A stretch of DNA of 64,000 nucleotides from Polynucleobacter sp. MWH-UH19D (GTDB lineage Bacteria; Pseudomonadota; Gammaproteobacteria; Burkholderiales; Burkholderiaceae). The notes under the pieces are model-generated. The model was given only the letters and a program-made list of their open reading frames with translations, was not told the DNA's origin and ran no database searches. The translations under genes and the position numbers were made by a program. The stretch lies in NCBI RefSeq assembly GCF_040409795.1, contig NZ_CP099571.1:1426001-1490000 (forward strand). Reading direction: 5' to 3'. Positions 46,682 through 57,146 of the stretch are shown here, piece after piece (position 1 is the stretch's first letter; every line of letters begins with the position of its first letter).

Positions 46682-47980
46682 TTAGTGGAACTGTTCTTCT
46701 TCAGTAGAACCAGTCAATGCTGTAACAGATGACTTACCACCTTGGATAACAGTCGTTACATCATCAAAGTAACCTGTGCCAACTTCTTGCTGGTGAGATA
46801 CGAAGGTATAACCACGATCACGCGCAGCAAATTCTGGCTCTTGTACTTTCTCAACATAAGCAGTCATACCACGCTTAGAGTAGTCTTGCGCCAAGTCGTA
46901 CATGTTGTACCACATTGAGTGAATACCAGCGAGAGTAATGAACTGATACTTGTAACCCATCGCGCCCAACTCACGTTGAAATTTTGCAATCGTTGCATCA
47001 TCCAAGTTTTTCTTCCAGTTGAAAGATGGTGAGCAGTTGTAAGCAAGCATCTTGCCTGGGAACTTAGCACGAATTGCTTCAGCAAATTGACGTGCAAAAT
47101 CCAAATCAGGCGTACCAGTTTCACACCAAACCATGTCAGCGTATTCAGCGTAAGCCAAACCACGTGAAATCGCTTGATCCAAGCCCTTACGAGTCTTGTA
47201 GAAACCTTCAGCAGTGCGCTCACCAGTCAAGAATGGCTTGTCATTTTCATCATAATCAGATGTCAACAAATCAGCAGCCTCAGCATCGGTACGGGCTAGG
47301 ATGATGGTTGGTACACCCATTACGTCAGCAGCCAAGCGAGCTGCGATCAATTTTTGCACTGATTCACCAGTTGGTAACAATACCTTGCCGCCTAAGTGGC
47401 CACACTTCTTAACAGAAGAAAGCTGGTCTTCAAAGTGAACGCCAGCAGCACCTTGCTTGATCAATGCTTTTGCCAATTCAAATGCATTCAATACACCACC
47501 GAAACCTGCTTCAGCATCAGCAACGATTGGTGCAAAATAATCGATATAACCTGCATCGCCAGGGCCAATACCTTTAGCAGTTTGAATTTCATCTGCGCGC
47601 TGGAATGAGTTATTGATACGCTCAACCATCTTTGGAACAGAATCTACTGGGTATAGAGATTGATCTGGATACATTGCTGCATAAGAGTTGCCATCAGCAG
47701 CAACTTGCCAACCAGATAAGTAAATCGCCTGAATACCAGCTTTAACTTGTTGCATTGCTTGACCACCTGTCAATGCACCCAAGCAATTTACATAAGCTTC
47801 ATTGTTAACGAGGTCCCAGAGCTTTTCTGCGCCATGCTTTGCTAATGTGTAATCAATTTTGAGTGAACCGCGAAGGCGTACAACATCCTCAGCTGTATAT
47901 CCACGTTTAATACCTTTCCAACGTGGATTGGTATCCCAATCCTTCTGAATTGCTGCAATTTCAGCTTTGCGATCTGCCAT
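46682..47980 (-). CDS. aceA: Isocitrate lyase
   Basis: 432 aa, first enzyme of the glyoxylate shunt. The catalytic loop KKCGHLGGK near residue 192 and metal/substrate residues in [10 protein letters not shown] near 152 and NCSPSFNW near 318 are present. No malate synthase gene is in the window. Good ribosome site (AGGGAG). The shunt fits a cell living on acetate, PHB and other C2 compounds. Confidence 0.96.
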   Translation of the reverse strand: MADRKAEIAAIQKDWDTNPRWKGIKRGYTAEDVVRLRGSLKIDYTLAKHGAEKLWDLVNNEAYVNCLGALTGGQAMQQVKAGIQAIYLSGWQVAADGNSYAAMYPDQSLYPVDSVPKMVERINNSFQRADEIQTAKGIGPGDAGYIDYFAPIVADAEAGFGGVLNAFELAKALIKQGAAGVHFEDQLSSVKKCGHLGGKVLLPTGESVQKLIAARLAADVMGVPTIILARTDAEAADLLTSDYDENDKPFLTGERTAEGFYKTRKGLDQAISRGLAYAEYADMVWCETGTPDLDFARQFAEAIRAKFPGKMLAYNCSPSFNWKKNLDDATIAKFQRELGAMGYKYQFITLAGIHSMWYNMYDLAQDYSKRGMTAYVEKVQEPEFAARDRGYTFVSHQQEVGTGYFDDVTTVIQGGKSSVTALTGSTEEEQFH

Positions 47981-48027
47981 GTTTTTCTCCCTAAGTTAAA
48001 CAAGTAATTCAAAAATTTGAAGATCTT

Positions 48028-48061
48028 TAAGACCGATTTAAGTCTTATGTCTTATATAAGA
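48028..48061. promoter_or_regulatory. Palindromes upstream of aceA, candidate operator
   Basis: TAAGAC/GTCTTA (48028-48033 with 48042-48047) is followed by the perfect 12-mer palindrome TCTTATATAAGA (48050-48061). Read on the minus strand the element contains the tandem repeat ATAAGAC-ATAAGAC. It lies 48-81 nt before the aceA ATG. The regulator is not known. Confidence 0.5.
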
Positions 48062-48250
48062 GTTTAGAGAGATACAAAAACCAAGCAAGCCCTATTGAAA
48101 ACTTTCTATAAATTATTTAATTCTTTAATTTCAATTACTTATAAAGTAATTTTTATAATGTGGAATGAGTATCCGCTCTACGAAACAAGATCCTTGCTCT
48201 TGTAATCCACTGCATTTTACGGAGTGTAATGATATTTCATATTATGAAAA

Positions 48251-49495
48251 TTATTTAGCCAGACTCTCAACAGGAGCCCCAACATTTCGGACCCTAAATA
48301 CGGTTGGAATAATCATCAACTGAAATAGCGCAATACCCATGAAAAGCGCCTTTGGCAGCCCCGCGTCCATAAAGAAGCCAAAGATAAATGGCCCTACAGC
48401 TGCGCCCAAGTCAATTCCTGAATACACAATGCCGTACACCCGACCTGCAACACCCTTTGGAGTTGCTAGCTTCACTAACAAGTCTCTTGAAGGAGCAATC
48501 ACACCATAGCCAAATCCAAGGGCGCAAAAAATAATTGGGATGGCTTGCAATGAAATGAATCCAGTGGCAAGCAGCAGACACAGAATAATTGTTATCGATA
48601 AAAAACTCGACACGATTCGCTCTGGGCTATGAAGCTTGGCTGCTAAATATCCGCCAACCAGAACACCCGCTGCACTTCCAAGAGCTAAAAGTGTTAAGTA
48701 GTAATTACCAACGTTCACAGGTAACTCATAAATCTTCAAGAGCGCACTGGGCGAAAACGATTGCAAACTTGAAGTAGAGGCCATGCTAAAGAAAAAGAAT
48801 CCCCAGCATAACCAAACTGCTTTCAACTTTAAGAATGCAAACATACCTTCTGGAGCTGAACCTGCTAGAGTCGATTGATGATCTTGTTTCCCTTGCTCAT
48901 GCCGTTCTTTAACGTCATCAACCAGCTGATTCTTATTCATCCAAAGAATCAGCAGAATCATTGCTTCTAATAAAGCCGCTGATATAAAAGCGATTCGCCA
49001 ATCTGTAAGCTGCGCAATTCCCACCATGAATGCTGGCGCTGCAGCCCAACCTAAGTAACCTGTTACGCCATGCATAGAATAGGCATACGGCAAATTTGGC
49101 GGAGAGACCTTGTGGTTTATGAGCGTGTAATCAACTGGATGAAAGATGCCATTGCCACAACCGGCAATTATTGCGCCCATGACTAACATCAAATACCCAT
49201 TGCTTTGGGAGTAAACCGAGGCGGCTATAACCAATAAGCCAACCCCTGCAAAAAGAACGGGTCTTGCTCCTATGCGATCAACCAAAAATCCTGAGGATGC
49301 TTGAACCACACAAGAAACCACAAAGAAGATGGACATCAATAGTCCCAACTCAGCGTAATTGAGTGCGAATTCAGCTTTCAACCACGGAAACATCGGTGGA
49401 AGAATGAGATGGAAAAAATGGGAGCTGCCGTGCGCTAGGCTAATCAGACTAATAACCCGGACATCACTGGCACGCCCACTGAGCGCAACAGTCAT
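48251..49495 (-). CDS. Major facilitator superfamily transporter
   Basis: 414 aa with about twelve hydrophobic helices and the MFS motif GFLVDRIGARPVLFAG near residue 70; a charged loop near 200-225 separates the two halves. Substrate unknown. A monocistronic gene between clpB and aceA. The 270-nt spacer before aceA (47981-48250) holds only the palindromes described. Confidence 0.82.
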   Translation of the reverse strand: MTVALSGRASDVRVISLISLAHGSSHFFHLILPPMFPWLKAEFALNYAELGLLMSIFFVVSCVVQASSGFLVDRIGARPVLFAGVGLLVIAASVYSQSNGYLMLVMGAIIAGCGNGIFHPVDYTLINHKVSPPNLPYAYSMHGVTGYLGWAAAPAFMVGIAQLTDWRIAFISAALLEAMILLILWMNKNQLVDDVKERHEQGKQDHQSTLAGSAPEGMFAFLKLKAVWLCWGFFFFSMASTSSLQSFSPSALLKIYELPVNVGNYYLTLLALGSAAGVLVGGYLAAKLHSPERIVSSFLSITIILCLLLATGFISLQAIPIIFCALGFGYGVIAPSRDLLVKLATPKGVAGRVYGIVYSGIDLGAAVGPFIFGFFMDAGLPKALFMGIALFQLMIIPTVFRVRNVGAPVESLAK

Positions 49496-49543
49496 GTACC
49501 GAGTGTACTAGCGCAGGATGATTCCTGCAAAAACAACTAAGGT

Positions 49544-52147
49544 TTAATGCACTTGGCGGGTAAAACTGAACTCGCCATTCTTATCCACATCAACTGGCAC
49601 AACATCTTTCGGGCCAAATTTGCCTTCAAGAATCATCTTAGAAACAGGATTCTCGATGTGCTGTTGAATTGCACGCTTTAATGGTCGCGCACCAAAGATT
49701 GGATCAAAACCTACTTCAGCAAGTTTGCTTAAAGCTGCGTCACTTACCTCGAGTTGCATGTCGACTCTTGCTAAACGCTCTGACAAGTTTTTCAACAAGA
49801 TTTTGGCGATATTAGCGATATTGTCCTTGCCTAACCCATGGAATACAACAATCTCATCAATGCGGTTTAAGAACTCAGGGCGGAAATGATTCTTTAGTTC
49901 CCCAAAAACCGCTTCCTTGATTTCGGCTTGTTTCTTATCCGCCATAGATTGGATTAACTGCGAGCCAATATTGCTGGTCATCACAATCACAGTATTCTTA
50001 AAGTCTACCGTACGACCTTGGCCATCAGTTAGACGTCCATCATCGAGCACTTGCAGTAGCACGTTAAAGACATCTGGATGTGCTTTTTCGATTTCATCAA
50101 ACAAGATCACGCTATAAGGATGGCGACGCACCTGCTCAGTCAAGTAACCGCCCTCCTCGTAACCAACGTAGCCAGGAGGCGCGCCAATTAATCGAGCAAC
50201 ACTATGCTTCTCCATGAACTCACTCATATCGATACGAATTAAATGGTCTTCGCTATCAAATAAGAAGCCAGCCAATGCCTTGCAGAGCTCGGTTTTACCG
50301 ACACCAGTTGGTCCTAAAAACAAGAATGATCCATATGGACGATTCTCTTCGGCCAAGCCGGCACGAGAGCGACGGATCGCATCAGACACAGCGCGTATTG
50401 CCTCATCTTGACCAACTACACGCTTATGCAGTAACTCTTCCATCTTCAGCAGCTTGTCACGCTCACCTTGCATCATCTTCGACACAGGAATGCCTGTTGC
50501 ACGAGAAACCACCTCTGCAATTTCTTCTGCGCCAACTTGCGTGCGAAGTAGCTTGTTCTTCACTACACCATCTTTGTCACCCTTAGCTTCTGCTGCGGCT
50601 GCTGACTTGAGCTTTGCTTCTAGCTCAGGCAATTTTCCGTATTGCAATTCAGCAACCTTTTCAAGCTTGCCCTCACGTTGTAACTTAGCAATTTCAGCGC
50701 GCACTTTTTCAATCTCTTCCTTCAAATGCGCAGCACCTAATACAGCGCCTTTTTCTGCCTTCCAGATCTCTTCCAAATCGGCATATTCAGCACCAAGACG
50801 CTTAATCTCATCCTCAATCAAAGCCAAACGCTTTTGCGATGCCTCATCCTTCTCTTTTTTCACCGCCTCGCGCTCAATCTTGAGCTGAATTAAACGGCGA
50901 TCAAGCTTATCCATTACTTCGGGCTTGGAATCAATCTCCATACGAATGCGTGAACCTGCCTCATCAATTAAATCAATCGCCTTATCTGGCAAGAAACGAT
51001 CAGTAATGTAACGATGGGATAACTCGGCGGCAGCAACAATTGCTGGATCGGTAATTTCAATTCCATGGTGAAGTTCATAACGCTCTTGCAAACCACGCAA
51101 GATCGCGATCGTCGCCTCAACACTAGGTTCTTCCACCATCACCTTTTGGAAACGGCGCTCTAGGGCAGGATCTTTTTCAATGTACTTGCGATACTCATCT
51201 AAAGTAGTTGCGCCAATGCAATGTAATTCACCGCGCGCCAAAGCAGGCTTAAGCATATTGCCAGCATCCATTGCGCCATCACTCTTGCCTGCGCCAACCA
51301 TCGTATGAATCTCATCAATAAAGATGATGGTCTGACCTTCGTCCTTAGCGACATCGCTCAGAACCGCTTTTAGGCGCTCTTCAAATTCGCCACGATACTT
51401 CGCGCCCGCCAATAGCAATGCCATATCCAACACCAAAACACGTTTGTCTTTCAGCGTCTCAGGCACTTCGCCGTTCACAATGCGTTGTGCCAAGCCTTCC
51501 ACAATTGCAGTTTTACCTACACCTGGCTCACCAATTAAAACGGGGTTATTTTTACCGCGTCGTTGCAGAATCTGAATCGTGCGACGAATTTCATCGTCGC
51601 GCCCAATGACGGGGTCGAGTTTACCCATACGAGCACGCTCTGTTAAATCCACCGTATATTTTTTCAAGGCCTCACGTTGACCTTCAGCATCTGCACTATT
51701 CACCGACTCTCCTCCGCGGACTAAATCGATCGCCGCTTCAAGTGATTTACGATTTAAACCATTCTCACGAGCCACTTTCCCAAGCTCGCCCTTATCTTCA
51801 GCCACTACCAGTAAAAACAATTCGCCAGCAATGAACTGATCATTACGTTTATTTGCCTCTTTTTCACACAAGTTAAGCCAATTACCAAGATCACGACCTA
51901 CCTGAACCTCGCCACCTGTGCCTTGAACTTCTGGCAGGTTATTGATGATCTTTTCAACACCCTTCTCTAGACCAGAAACATTTACCCCTGCTCGGGTAAG
52001 CAAACTCTTAGCGGCGCCATCCGAATCGCGCAACATTGCCAACAACAAATGGGCTGGTTCGATATATTGGTTATCTTTAGCTAAAGCAATGCTCTGAGCT
52101 TCGCTCAAAGCCTGCTGAAATTTCGTGGTTAATTTATCTATTCTCAT
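49544..52147 (-). CDS. clpB: ClpB disaggregase
   Basis: 867 aa Hsp100 protein that, with DnaK, rescues aggregated proteins. N-terminal Clp repeats (about 1-145), first AAA domain with Walker [10 protein letters not shown] near residue 205, the coiled-coil middle domain (about 400-540), second AAA domain with GPTGVGKTE near 608 and the sensor region GARPLKRAI near 826. A heat-shock promoter stands upstream. Confidence 0.97.
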   Translation of the reverse strand: MRIDKLTTKFQQALSEAQSIALAKDNQYIEPAHLLLAMLRDSDGAAKSLLTRAGVNVSGLEKGVEKIINNLPEVQGTGGEVQVGRDLGNWLNLCEKEANKRNDQFIAGELFLLVVAEDKGELGKVARENGLNRKSLEAAIDLVRGGESVNSADAEGQREALKKYTVDLTERARMGKLDPVIGRDDEIRRTIQILQRRGKNNPVLIGEPGVGKTAIVEGLAQRIVNGEVPETLKDKRVLVLDMALLLAGAKYRGEFEERLKAVLSDVAKDEGQTIIFIDEIHTMVGAGKSDGAMDAGNMLKPALARGELHCIGATTLDEYRKYIEKDPALERRFQKVMVEEPSVEATIAILRGLQERYELHHGIEITDPAIVAAAELSHRYITDRFLPDKAIDLIDEAGSRIRMEIDSKPEVMDKLDRRLIQLKIEREAVKKEKDEASQKRLALIEDEIKRLGAEYADLEEIWKAEKGAVLGAAHLKEEIEKVRAEIAKLQREGKLEKVAELQYGKLPELEAKLKSAAAAEAKGDKDGVVKNKLLRTQVGAEEIAEVVSRATGIPVSKMMQGERDKLLKMEELLHKRVVGQDEAIRAVSDAIRRSRAGLAEENRPYGSFLFLGPTGVGKTELCKALAGFLFDSEDHLIRIDMSEFMEKHSVARLIGAPPGYVGYEEGGYLTEQVRRHPYSVILFDEIEKAHPDVFNVLLQVLDDGRLTDGQGRTVDFKNTVIVMTSNIGSQLIQSMADKKQAEIKEAVFGELKNHFRPEFLNRIDEIVVFHGLGKDNIANIAKILLKNLSERLARVDMQLEVSDAALSKLAEVGFDPIFGARPLKRAIQQHIENPVSKMILEGKFGPKDVVPVDVDKNGEFSFTRQVH

Positions 52148-52187
52148 TTTTATTGCCTCAAGTATTCCGTATATTTATATCTATAGA

Positions 52188-52215
52188 ATATAAGGGCTAT
52201 ATTGCGAATTTCAAG
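52188..52215 (-). promoter_or_regulatory. Heat-shock (RpoH) promoter of clpB
   Basis: Minus-strand -35 CTTGAA (52215-52210) and -10 CCCTTATAT (from 52196) are 13 nt apart, close to the sigma-32 pattern CTTGAAA-N11-16-CCCCATnT. It is about 40 nt upstream of the clpB start. Confidence 0.68.
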
Positions 52216-52253
52216 GCTTATTAAAGGCCTTTTAACCCAAAATTGACATCATT

Positions 52254-52508
52254 TTGACCTGGTGTGTTTACCTTCTCGAGTGCTCAGATGGCACTTACTA
52301 TGCCGGCATAACCAACCGTCTCGAGCATCGCATTAATGCCCATAATCTGGGCCAAGGTGCTCGCTATACGCGGTCTCGGGGGCCAGTCAAATTATTGGCC
52401 ACCCAAGAGCATCCAGATCGATCTACAGCATCTAAAGCTGAGGCGCAATTAAAACGTCTTGCCCGCTCAGAAAAATTGGCATTCTTTGCATCTGCAGATA
52501 AAGCGTAG
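52254..52508 (+). CDS. GIY-YIG nuclease-domain protein (UPF0213-like)
   Basis: 84 aa made of a single GIY-YIG domain: WCVYLLECSDGTYYAGITNRLEHRINAHN holds the (V)YLL and YYAG motifs and the conserved Arg. The frame has only a TTG as start (52254), because an in-frame stop lies a few codons upstream. Function in bacteria uncertain (DNA-processing suspected). It lies between clpB and a convergent membrane protein whose stop abuts its own. Confidence 0.85.
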   Translation: MTWCVYLLECSDGTYYAGITNRLEHRINAHNLGQGARYTRSRGPVKLLATQEHPDRSTASKAEAQLKRLARSEKLAFFASADKA

Positions 52509-53228
52509 TTATGAGAGGCAAAAGCCTCCTTTAAGCAATGCATCCGATAAAGTCCATGCCCGATACAAACCGAATCCTGCACCAACAAATAGTAGGGAAG
52601 CAGCAAAATACCGAACCCATGCATATTGCCCAAACTGAGTTAATGCCGCAGAAAACTTCGAGATCAACAGTAGATTGGGCAAGGTACCCAAACCAAAAGC
52701 GAACATAATGGCTGCGCCAGTCCAAATATCGCCAGACAAAAATGCTAATGGCAATACCCCGTATACCAAGCCGCAAGGAACAAGGCCCCACAACATTCCA
52801 CTAAACCAACGAGATGGACTATTGGCAAAACGTCCAAGATATTTAGCCCAATAATTTGCGATTTGAGCGCCGAGCCATCCACCACCAATTCGCGTACTAG
52901 ACCCACCCACATTCAGTAAGCGCACTCCCATCACAAATAGCAGGATAGAAGTAAGTACAAATAAGGCGCGTTGAATAGGCAAAACATTCTGCTGCCAAAC
53001 CACCACCCCAATCCAAGCGGCAAAAGCACCCAACAAAACATAGGTACTAATGCGGCCCAAATGCATGATCAACTGGTCATATAAAAGCGCTGATTTGGTC
53101 TTTAATGGCACTTGAGATGCCGTGGGTCGCTCAATCGCGGCCGCAATGCCTCCGCACATCAGGGCACAGTGCCAGCCACTGACAAGGGCGCCCAAAAAGA
53201 CGGCGGTTAAAAGGCTGGCGGTCAACAT
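52509..53228 (-). CDS. TauE/SafE family (COG2836-like) membrane protein linked to cbb3 oxidase
   Basis: 239 aa, about six hydrophobic helices. The N-terminal GWHCALMCGG (near residue 18) is the mark of the subgroup found beside cbb3 oxidase and copper-handling genes, rather than sulfite exporters. Divergent from fnr. A role in cytochrome c oxidase maturation or metal transport is inferred from position. Confidence 0.8.
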   Translation of the reverse strand: MLTASLLTAVFLGALVSGWHCALMCGGIAAAIERPTASQVPLKTKSALLYDQLIMHLGRISTYVLLGAFAAWIGVVVWQQNVLPIQRALFVLTSILLFVMGVRLLNVGGSSTRIGGGWLGAQIANYWAKYLGRFANSPSRWFSGMLWGLVPCGLVYGVLPLAFLSGDIWTGAAIMFAFGLGTLPNLLLISKFSAALTQFGQYAWVRYFAASLLFVGAGFGLYRAWTLSDALLKGGFCLS

Positions 53229-53290
53229 ATAAAAGGGGTAAAAGCATCCATTGCCCTAGTAGAATAAACTGTCTGCATAATTAGCCCAAT

Positions 53291-54061
53291 ATGAATTACA
53301 AACCTACCGATACCCCTACCAGCAAATGCTCGGTTTGCGTTTTGGGGCAATTTTGCCTCCCGGTTGGCTTAAGCTCAAGTGATGTATCCAAAATTGATAC
53401 CTTGGTTAAAGAGCGGGTGCACCTTCAAAAAGGCGAAAGTCTCTATCGTCATGGCGATCCTTTGAGTTCAGTCTATAGCGTGCGGTTTGGCACTCTCAAA
53501 ACCGAATACTGCCTTCAAGATGGTCGTCAACAAGTCATTGGCTTTCACCTTCCTGGTGAAATCTTGGGGCTCGATGGCATTGGAGATGGCCACTACCAAT
53601 CTGATGCAATTGCACTTGAAGAAAGCGATGTGTGCATTATTCGTTACGAAGCTTTTGAAGATCTAGCACGACAAATTCCTGTTTTACAAAATCAATTTCA
53701 TCGCATCATGAGCCGCGAGCTCACCCAAGATCAGCGTCACCTTCTCTCGCTTGGCACAATGCGGGCAGAAGAACGACTAGCGGCATTTTTATTAAGCCTG
53801 TCACAACGCCTTGCTGCACGTGGTTATTTAAATAACGAGTTTGATCTGCGCATGAGTCGTGTAGATATCGGCAGTTACCTTGGCATCCAGATAGAGACTG
53901 TCAGCCGCATGCTCTCACGTTTTGCTGAATCTGGTCTTATTCAAATTAAACAACGACATATCAAGCTGATTGATATGAACGGTCTTTATGAATTAGCAGG
54001 GATACCCAATCCCGATAGGACTACCTGCGTTAGTGCTGACATCCCCGTAAAACAGGCATAA
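53291..54061 (+). CDS. fnr: FNR-type oxygen-sensing transcription regulator
   Basis: 256 aa, Crp/Fnr family. N-terminal cluster Cys in KCSVCVLGQFC (residues about 13-23), a further Cys within the sensor domain (CIIRYEAF or YCLQDG), cyclic-nucleotide-like beta roll and dimer helix, and a helix-turn-helix with the FNR recognition sequence IGSYLGIQIETVSRMLSRF near 202. The E-x3-R pattern of that helix predicts binding to TTGAT-N4-ATCAA, matching the boxes at 59331 and upstream of fpr. It is convergent with the cco operon. Confidence 0.93.
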   Translation: MNYKPTDTPTSKCSVCVLGQFCLPVGLSSSDVSKIDTLVKERVHLQKGESLYRHGDPLSSVYSVRFGTLKTEYCLQDGRQQVIGFHLPGEILGLDGIGDGHYQSDAIALEESDVCIIRYEAFEDLARQIPVLQNQFHRIMSRELTQDQRHLLSLGTMRAEERLAAFLLSLSQRLAARGYLNNEFDLRMSRVDIGSYLGIQIETVSRMLSRFAESGLIQIKQRHIKLIDMNGLYELAGIPNPDRTTCVSADIPVKQA

Positions 54062-54065
54062 ATAC

Positions 54066-54326
54066 TTAAATTAATCCGCGGTCGATTTCTTTATTTTCTG
54101 GTGATTCAATGCCTGGCAGAATATATGCAGTTAAAGCGCTAGAAACCGCGCAAAAAGTCCAGATAATAAAAAATCCAATGGTGTAAATTCCTTCATCAGA
54201 TAATTCTGGATGGTAGCCAAAGAACAGCAAATCTTGTGGATGGATAACGGTAAATAACAGACCCTCAGCCATACCTGCGACTAAAAAAGAGGGCCACAAA
54301 ATCCAAATGAGTAAGCGATATTTCAT
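54066..54326 (-). CDS. Small membrane protein at the end of the cco operon
   Basis: 86 aa with two hydrophobic helices (about residues 5-27 and 48-70) and polar loop GYHPELSDEGIY. I know it only as a hypothetical protein that follows ccoGH in relatives. It overlaps ccoH by 4 nt and ends 4 nt from the fnr stop, so it is the last gene of the operon. Function unknown. Confidence 0.75.
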   Translation of the reverse strand: MKYRLLIWILWPSFLVAGMAEGLLFTVIHPQDLLFFGYHPELSDEGIYTIGFFIIWTFCAVSSALTAYILPGIESPENKEIDRGLI

Positions 54327-54526
54327 TTGTGAGCCTGCGTATCTTTAAGTTGCTCAACCTTTAAACCTTGTTTAACTACACCATCGCGTAATGGCTTATC
54401 TGCATACAGATTTACCGCAAGCCAAATCGTAATGATGCAACCAACCATCGCAACCGCAGGGCCGCTAATCAAGAGCCAAGGCCACAACTGCTTCCACCAA
54501 GGCTTGCTAATCTGCTGTTCGGTCAT
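54323..54526 (-). CDS. ccoH: CcoH/FixH-like protein, very short
   Basis: 67 aa. A single helix (about residues 16-38) follows the FixH-type start (KPWWKQLWPWLLISGPA), and then LYADKPLRDGVVKQGL, the sequence that precedes the periplasmic domain in longer FixH proteins. That domain is missing: typical FixH is well over 100 residues. The ATG at 54526 has GGAG upstream; 54541 is an alternative. Position between ccoG and the small gene supports the identity. Confidence 0.72.
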   Translation of the reverse strand: MTEQQISKPWWKQLWPWLLISGPAVAMVGCIITIWLAVNLYADKPLRDGVVKQGLKVEQLKDTQAHK

Positions 54527-54556
54527 ATGCTTGCTCTCCATCTTTTGCTTACTAGC

Positions 54557-56014
54557 TTAACGAGGAATAATAAAGCTTGATTTCTCTTCGCGTTTTCTGG
54601 TAATCATTTCATCACCAGAAAGCTCCTGAGCCACGACATTAAAATGAATGGGGTAATTTCCAGGCTGATTAACGCCAATATCTGTACTTACCTTAATAGG
54701 CATTAATAAATTACTTGCTGGCGCTACTTCAATCTCGGTAACAACCTGCCCTTGAGAATTAAGGACTTTTAACCCTTCAAGACCAGTCGCCTTCACAGCA
54801 ACATTCATATTATTTTCAGATGCATTCATGATCTGAATGCGATAGATATTCTCAATACGCACGCCCTCTACCTCACGCGCTAATGCACCACGATCACGCA
54901 TGACATCGACACGCAAAGGGTTTCGAGTTGCCAAAGAAAATAAGAATGCAGAAGCTAAAAGCGTGATAAAGCTGGTGTAAAAAATTACTCTTGGTCGGAA
55001 AATGTGTTTGATGGCACTTTGATTGGACTCTTTATCCAACATTGCTCTCTCAGTGGTGTAGCGGATCAAGCCTTTTGGATAGTCAACCTTCTCCATGACC
55101 TGATCACAGGCATCAATACAAGCGCCACAACCGATACACATGTATTGCAAACCATCCCGAATATCAATGCCCGTTGGACATACTTGCACACAGATACTGC
55201 AGTCGACGCAATCACCTAAACCCAAGGCCGCATGATCAGCAGACTTGCTGCGACTTCCACGAGGCTCACCACGCACTTTGTCATAGGTCACCAAGAAGGT
55301 ATCTTTATCAACCATGACGCTTTGGAAGCGGGCATAGGGGCACATGTATTTGCAGACCTGCTCACGCATGAAGCCTGCATTACCCCAAGTTGCAAAGCTG
55401 TAAAAGCATAACCAAAATGTTTGCCATGGCCCAAGCGACAAATGCAAAATCGCTGCACTCAATGTTTCAATCGGAGTGAAGTAACCAATGAATGTAAAGC
55501 CCGTCCAAAATGCGATCAACAACCAAAGAAAATGTTTGGTGATCTTGAGGCGCCACTTTCTGAAACTCCATGGCCACTCTTCACCATCTAGACGAATACG
55601 CGCAAAACGATCACCCTCTACCTTGCGTTCGATCCACATAAAGATCTCGGTATAGACCGTCTGTGGACATGCGTATCCACAAAATAAGCGCCCAGCCACT
55701 GCAGTAAACAAAAATAATGCTAAGGCTGAAAGTATTAAAAGTAATGTGAGGTAAATCACATCCTGCGGCCATAACACTAAACCGAAGATATAAAACTTAC
55801 GCTGAATTAAATCAAAGAGAACTGCTTGGCGACCGTTCCAACTAAGCCAAGGAAGACCATAAAAAAGGAGTTGAGTGGCGAATACTAAGATGAAACGCCA
55901 ACGGGCAAATAAGCCCGAGACTGAACGCGGGTAAATCTTTCGCCGGACCTCGTAAAGAGATTCCTCTATTACCTCTATTGGAACGGGCTTTCCACCCGGC
56001 GAATTCTCTGACAC
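54557..56014 (-). CDS. ccoG: Cytochrome c oxidase accessory protein CcoG (FixG)
   Basis: 485 aa membrane ferredoxin, required or helpful for copper handling in cbb3 oxidase assembly. Several helices, then ligands CGYACPQTVY near residue 112, CVDCSICVQVCPTG near 268 and CIGCGACIDACDQ near 292. A C-terminal Ig-like domain follows from about 370. Starts 21 nt after ccoP. Confidence 0.93.
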   Translation of the reverse strand: MSENSPGGKPVPIEVIEESLYEVRRKIYPRSVSGLFARWRFILVFATQLLFYGLPWLSWNGRQAVLFDLIQRKFYIFGLVLWPQDVIYLTLLLILSALALFLFTAVAGRLFCGYACPQTVYTEIFMWIERKVEGDRFARIRLDGEEWPWSFRKWRLKITKHFLWLLIAFWTGFTFIGYFTPIETLSAAILHLSLGPWQTFWLCFYSFATWGNAGFMREQVCKYMCPYARFQSVMVDKDTFLVTYDKVRGEPRGSRSKSADHAALGLGDCVDCSICVQVCPTGIDIRDGLQYMCIGCGACIDACDQVMEKVDYPKGLIRYTTERAMLDKESNQSAIKHIFRPRVIFYTSFITLLASAFLFSLATRNPLRVDVMRDRGALAREVEGVRIENIYRIQIMNASENNMNVAVKATGLEGLKVLNSQGQVVTEIEVAPASNLLMPIKVSTDIGVNQPGNYPIHFNVVAQELSGDEMITRKREEKSSFIIPR

Positions 56015-56035
56015 TATTACTTCACTTACCCTATT

Positions 56036-56962
56036 TTATTTGCTTGCTGGAGCCTGTTTATTGTTTGATAGACCCCATACATAAGCCGTCAATAACTGAA
56101 TCTTTTCAGGGCTTAACACCTTATCCTGAGCAGGCATCATCGCCATACGACCCTTAGTGACTGTCTCAACAATAGTGGCTTCAGAACCACCATACAACCA
56201 AACTTTATCCGTCAGGTTTGGAGCGCCCAAAGCAATATTGCCCTTACCATCTGGACCGTGACATGCTGCGCAGTTTGCTTTAAATACTTCTGCGCCACGC
56301 GCTACCTTGAGGTCATCTGCTGGTAAGCCAGATAAGCTACGCACATAATTAGCCACATCCACAATTTGCTTAGCATCCAATTGTGGAAACGGAGGCATGA
56401 CACCACCGCGACCATTGGTAATAGTCGTTTTGATATTTTCAGGTGAACCACCATACAACCAATCGCCGTCGGTTAAGTTCGGGAAACCCTTGGAACCGCC
56501 CGCATCTGAACCATGGCATTGTGCACAGGAATTCAAGAACAAACGTTGACCCATCTCACGAGCTTGAGGATCGGCAGCAACTTGCTCGATGTCCATCTTC
56601 ACGTATTTTGCGTAGACTGGCTTTAATTCATCGTTAGCTGTAGTCATCGACTTCATTAATGCGCCATCAGTGCTATAGCCCAATACACCTGGATATGAAC
56701 CCAATCCAGGATATAAAACTAAATAAACCAATGCGAATATGCAAGAAATTAAGAACATCCACATCCACCAACGTGGCAATGGATTATTTAATTCACGTAA
56801 ATCATCATCCCAAACGTGACCAGTATCGTCCACCTGACCATCCGGCTTCAGCGTTACCTTAGTCTTACGTTGAGAAAATAATAGCCAGATGCACCATACA
56901 ATACCGACCAAAGTTACTAAGGCGATATAGGCACTCCAACCGGCACCAAGAAAGTCACTCAT
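56036..56962 (-). CDS. ccoP: cbb3-type cytochrome oxidase subunit III (dihaem)
   Basis: 308 aa. An N-terminal hydrophobic segment, a second helix near 75-95, then two haem-binding sites CAQCHG near 150 and CAACHG near 232. Electron entry to the oxidase. Its ATG overlaps the ccoQ stop (ATGA). Confidence 0.95.
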   Translation of the reverse strand: MSDFLGAGWSAYIALVTLVGIVWCIWLLFSQRKTKVTLKPDGQVDDTGHVWDDDLRELNNPLPRWWMWMFLISCIFALVYLVLYPGLGSYPGVLGYSTDGALMKSMTTANDELKPVYAKYVKMDIEQVAADPQAREMGQRLFLNSCAQCHGSDAGGSKGFPNLTDGDWLYGGSPENIKTTITNGRGGVMPPFPQLDAKQIVDVANYVRSLSGLPADDLKVARGAEVFKANCAACHGPDGKGNIALGAPNLTDKVWLYGGSEATIVETVTKGRMAMMPAQDKVLSPEKIQLLTAYVWGLSNNKQAPASK

Positions 56963-57126
56963 GATTTATCCTTACTGAATTCATCGGGTAGATCGAACGG
57001 AAGTTCTGCGGACTCTTGATTGGCAGGCTGTCTTTTTGCAGACCATGCCCACCAAACAATTCCTAAAAAAACTACTAAGCCAAGCACAGTAGATACTGCT
57101 GAGAGGTAGGGTGCGATATTTTGCAT
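56959..57126 (-). CDS. ccoQ: cbb3-type cytochrome oxidase subunit IV
   Basis: 55 aa, too short for a routine ORF search. One helix (about residues 8-29, PYLSAVSTVLGLVVFLGIVWWAW) followed by a charged tail (ELPFDLPDEFSKDK), the usual CcoQ pattern. Its stop overlaps the ccoP start by 3 nt, and it begins 20 nt after ccoO. Confidence 0.9.
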   Translation of the reverse strand: MQNIAPYLSAVSTVLGLVVFLGIVWWAWSAKRQPANQESAELPFDLPDEFSKDKS

Positions 57127-57146
57127 AATTTCCCAGTTACTAAGAA

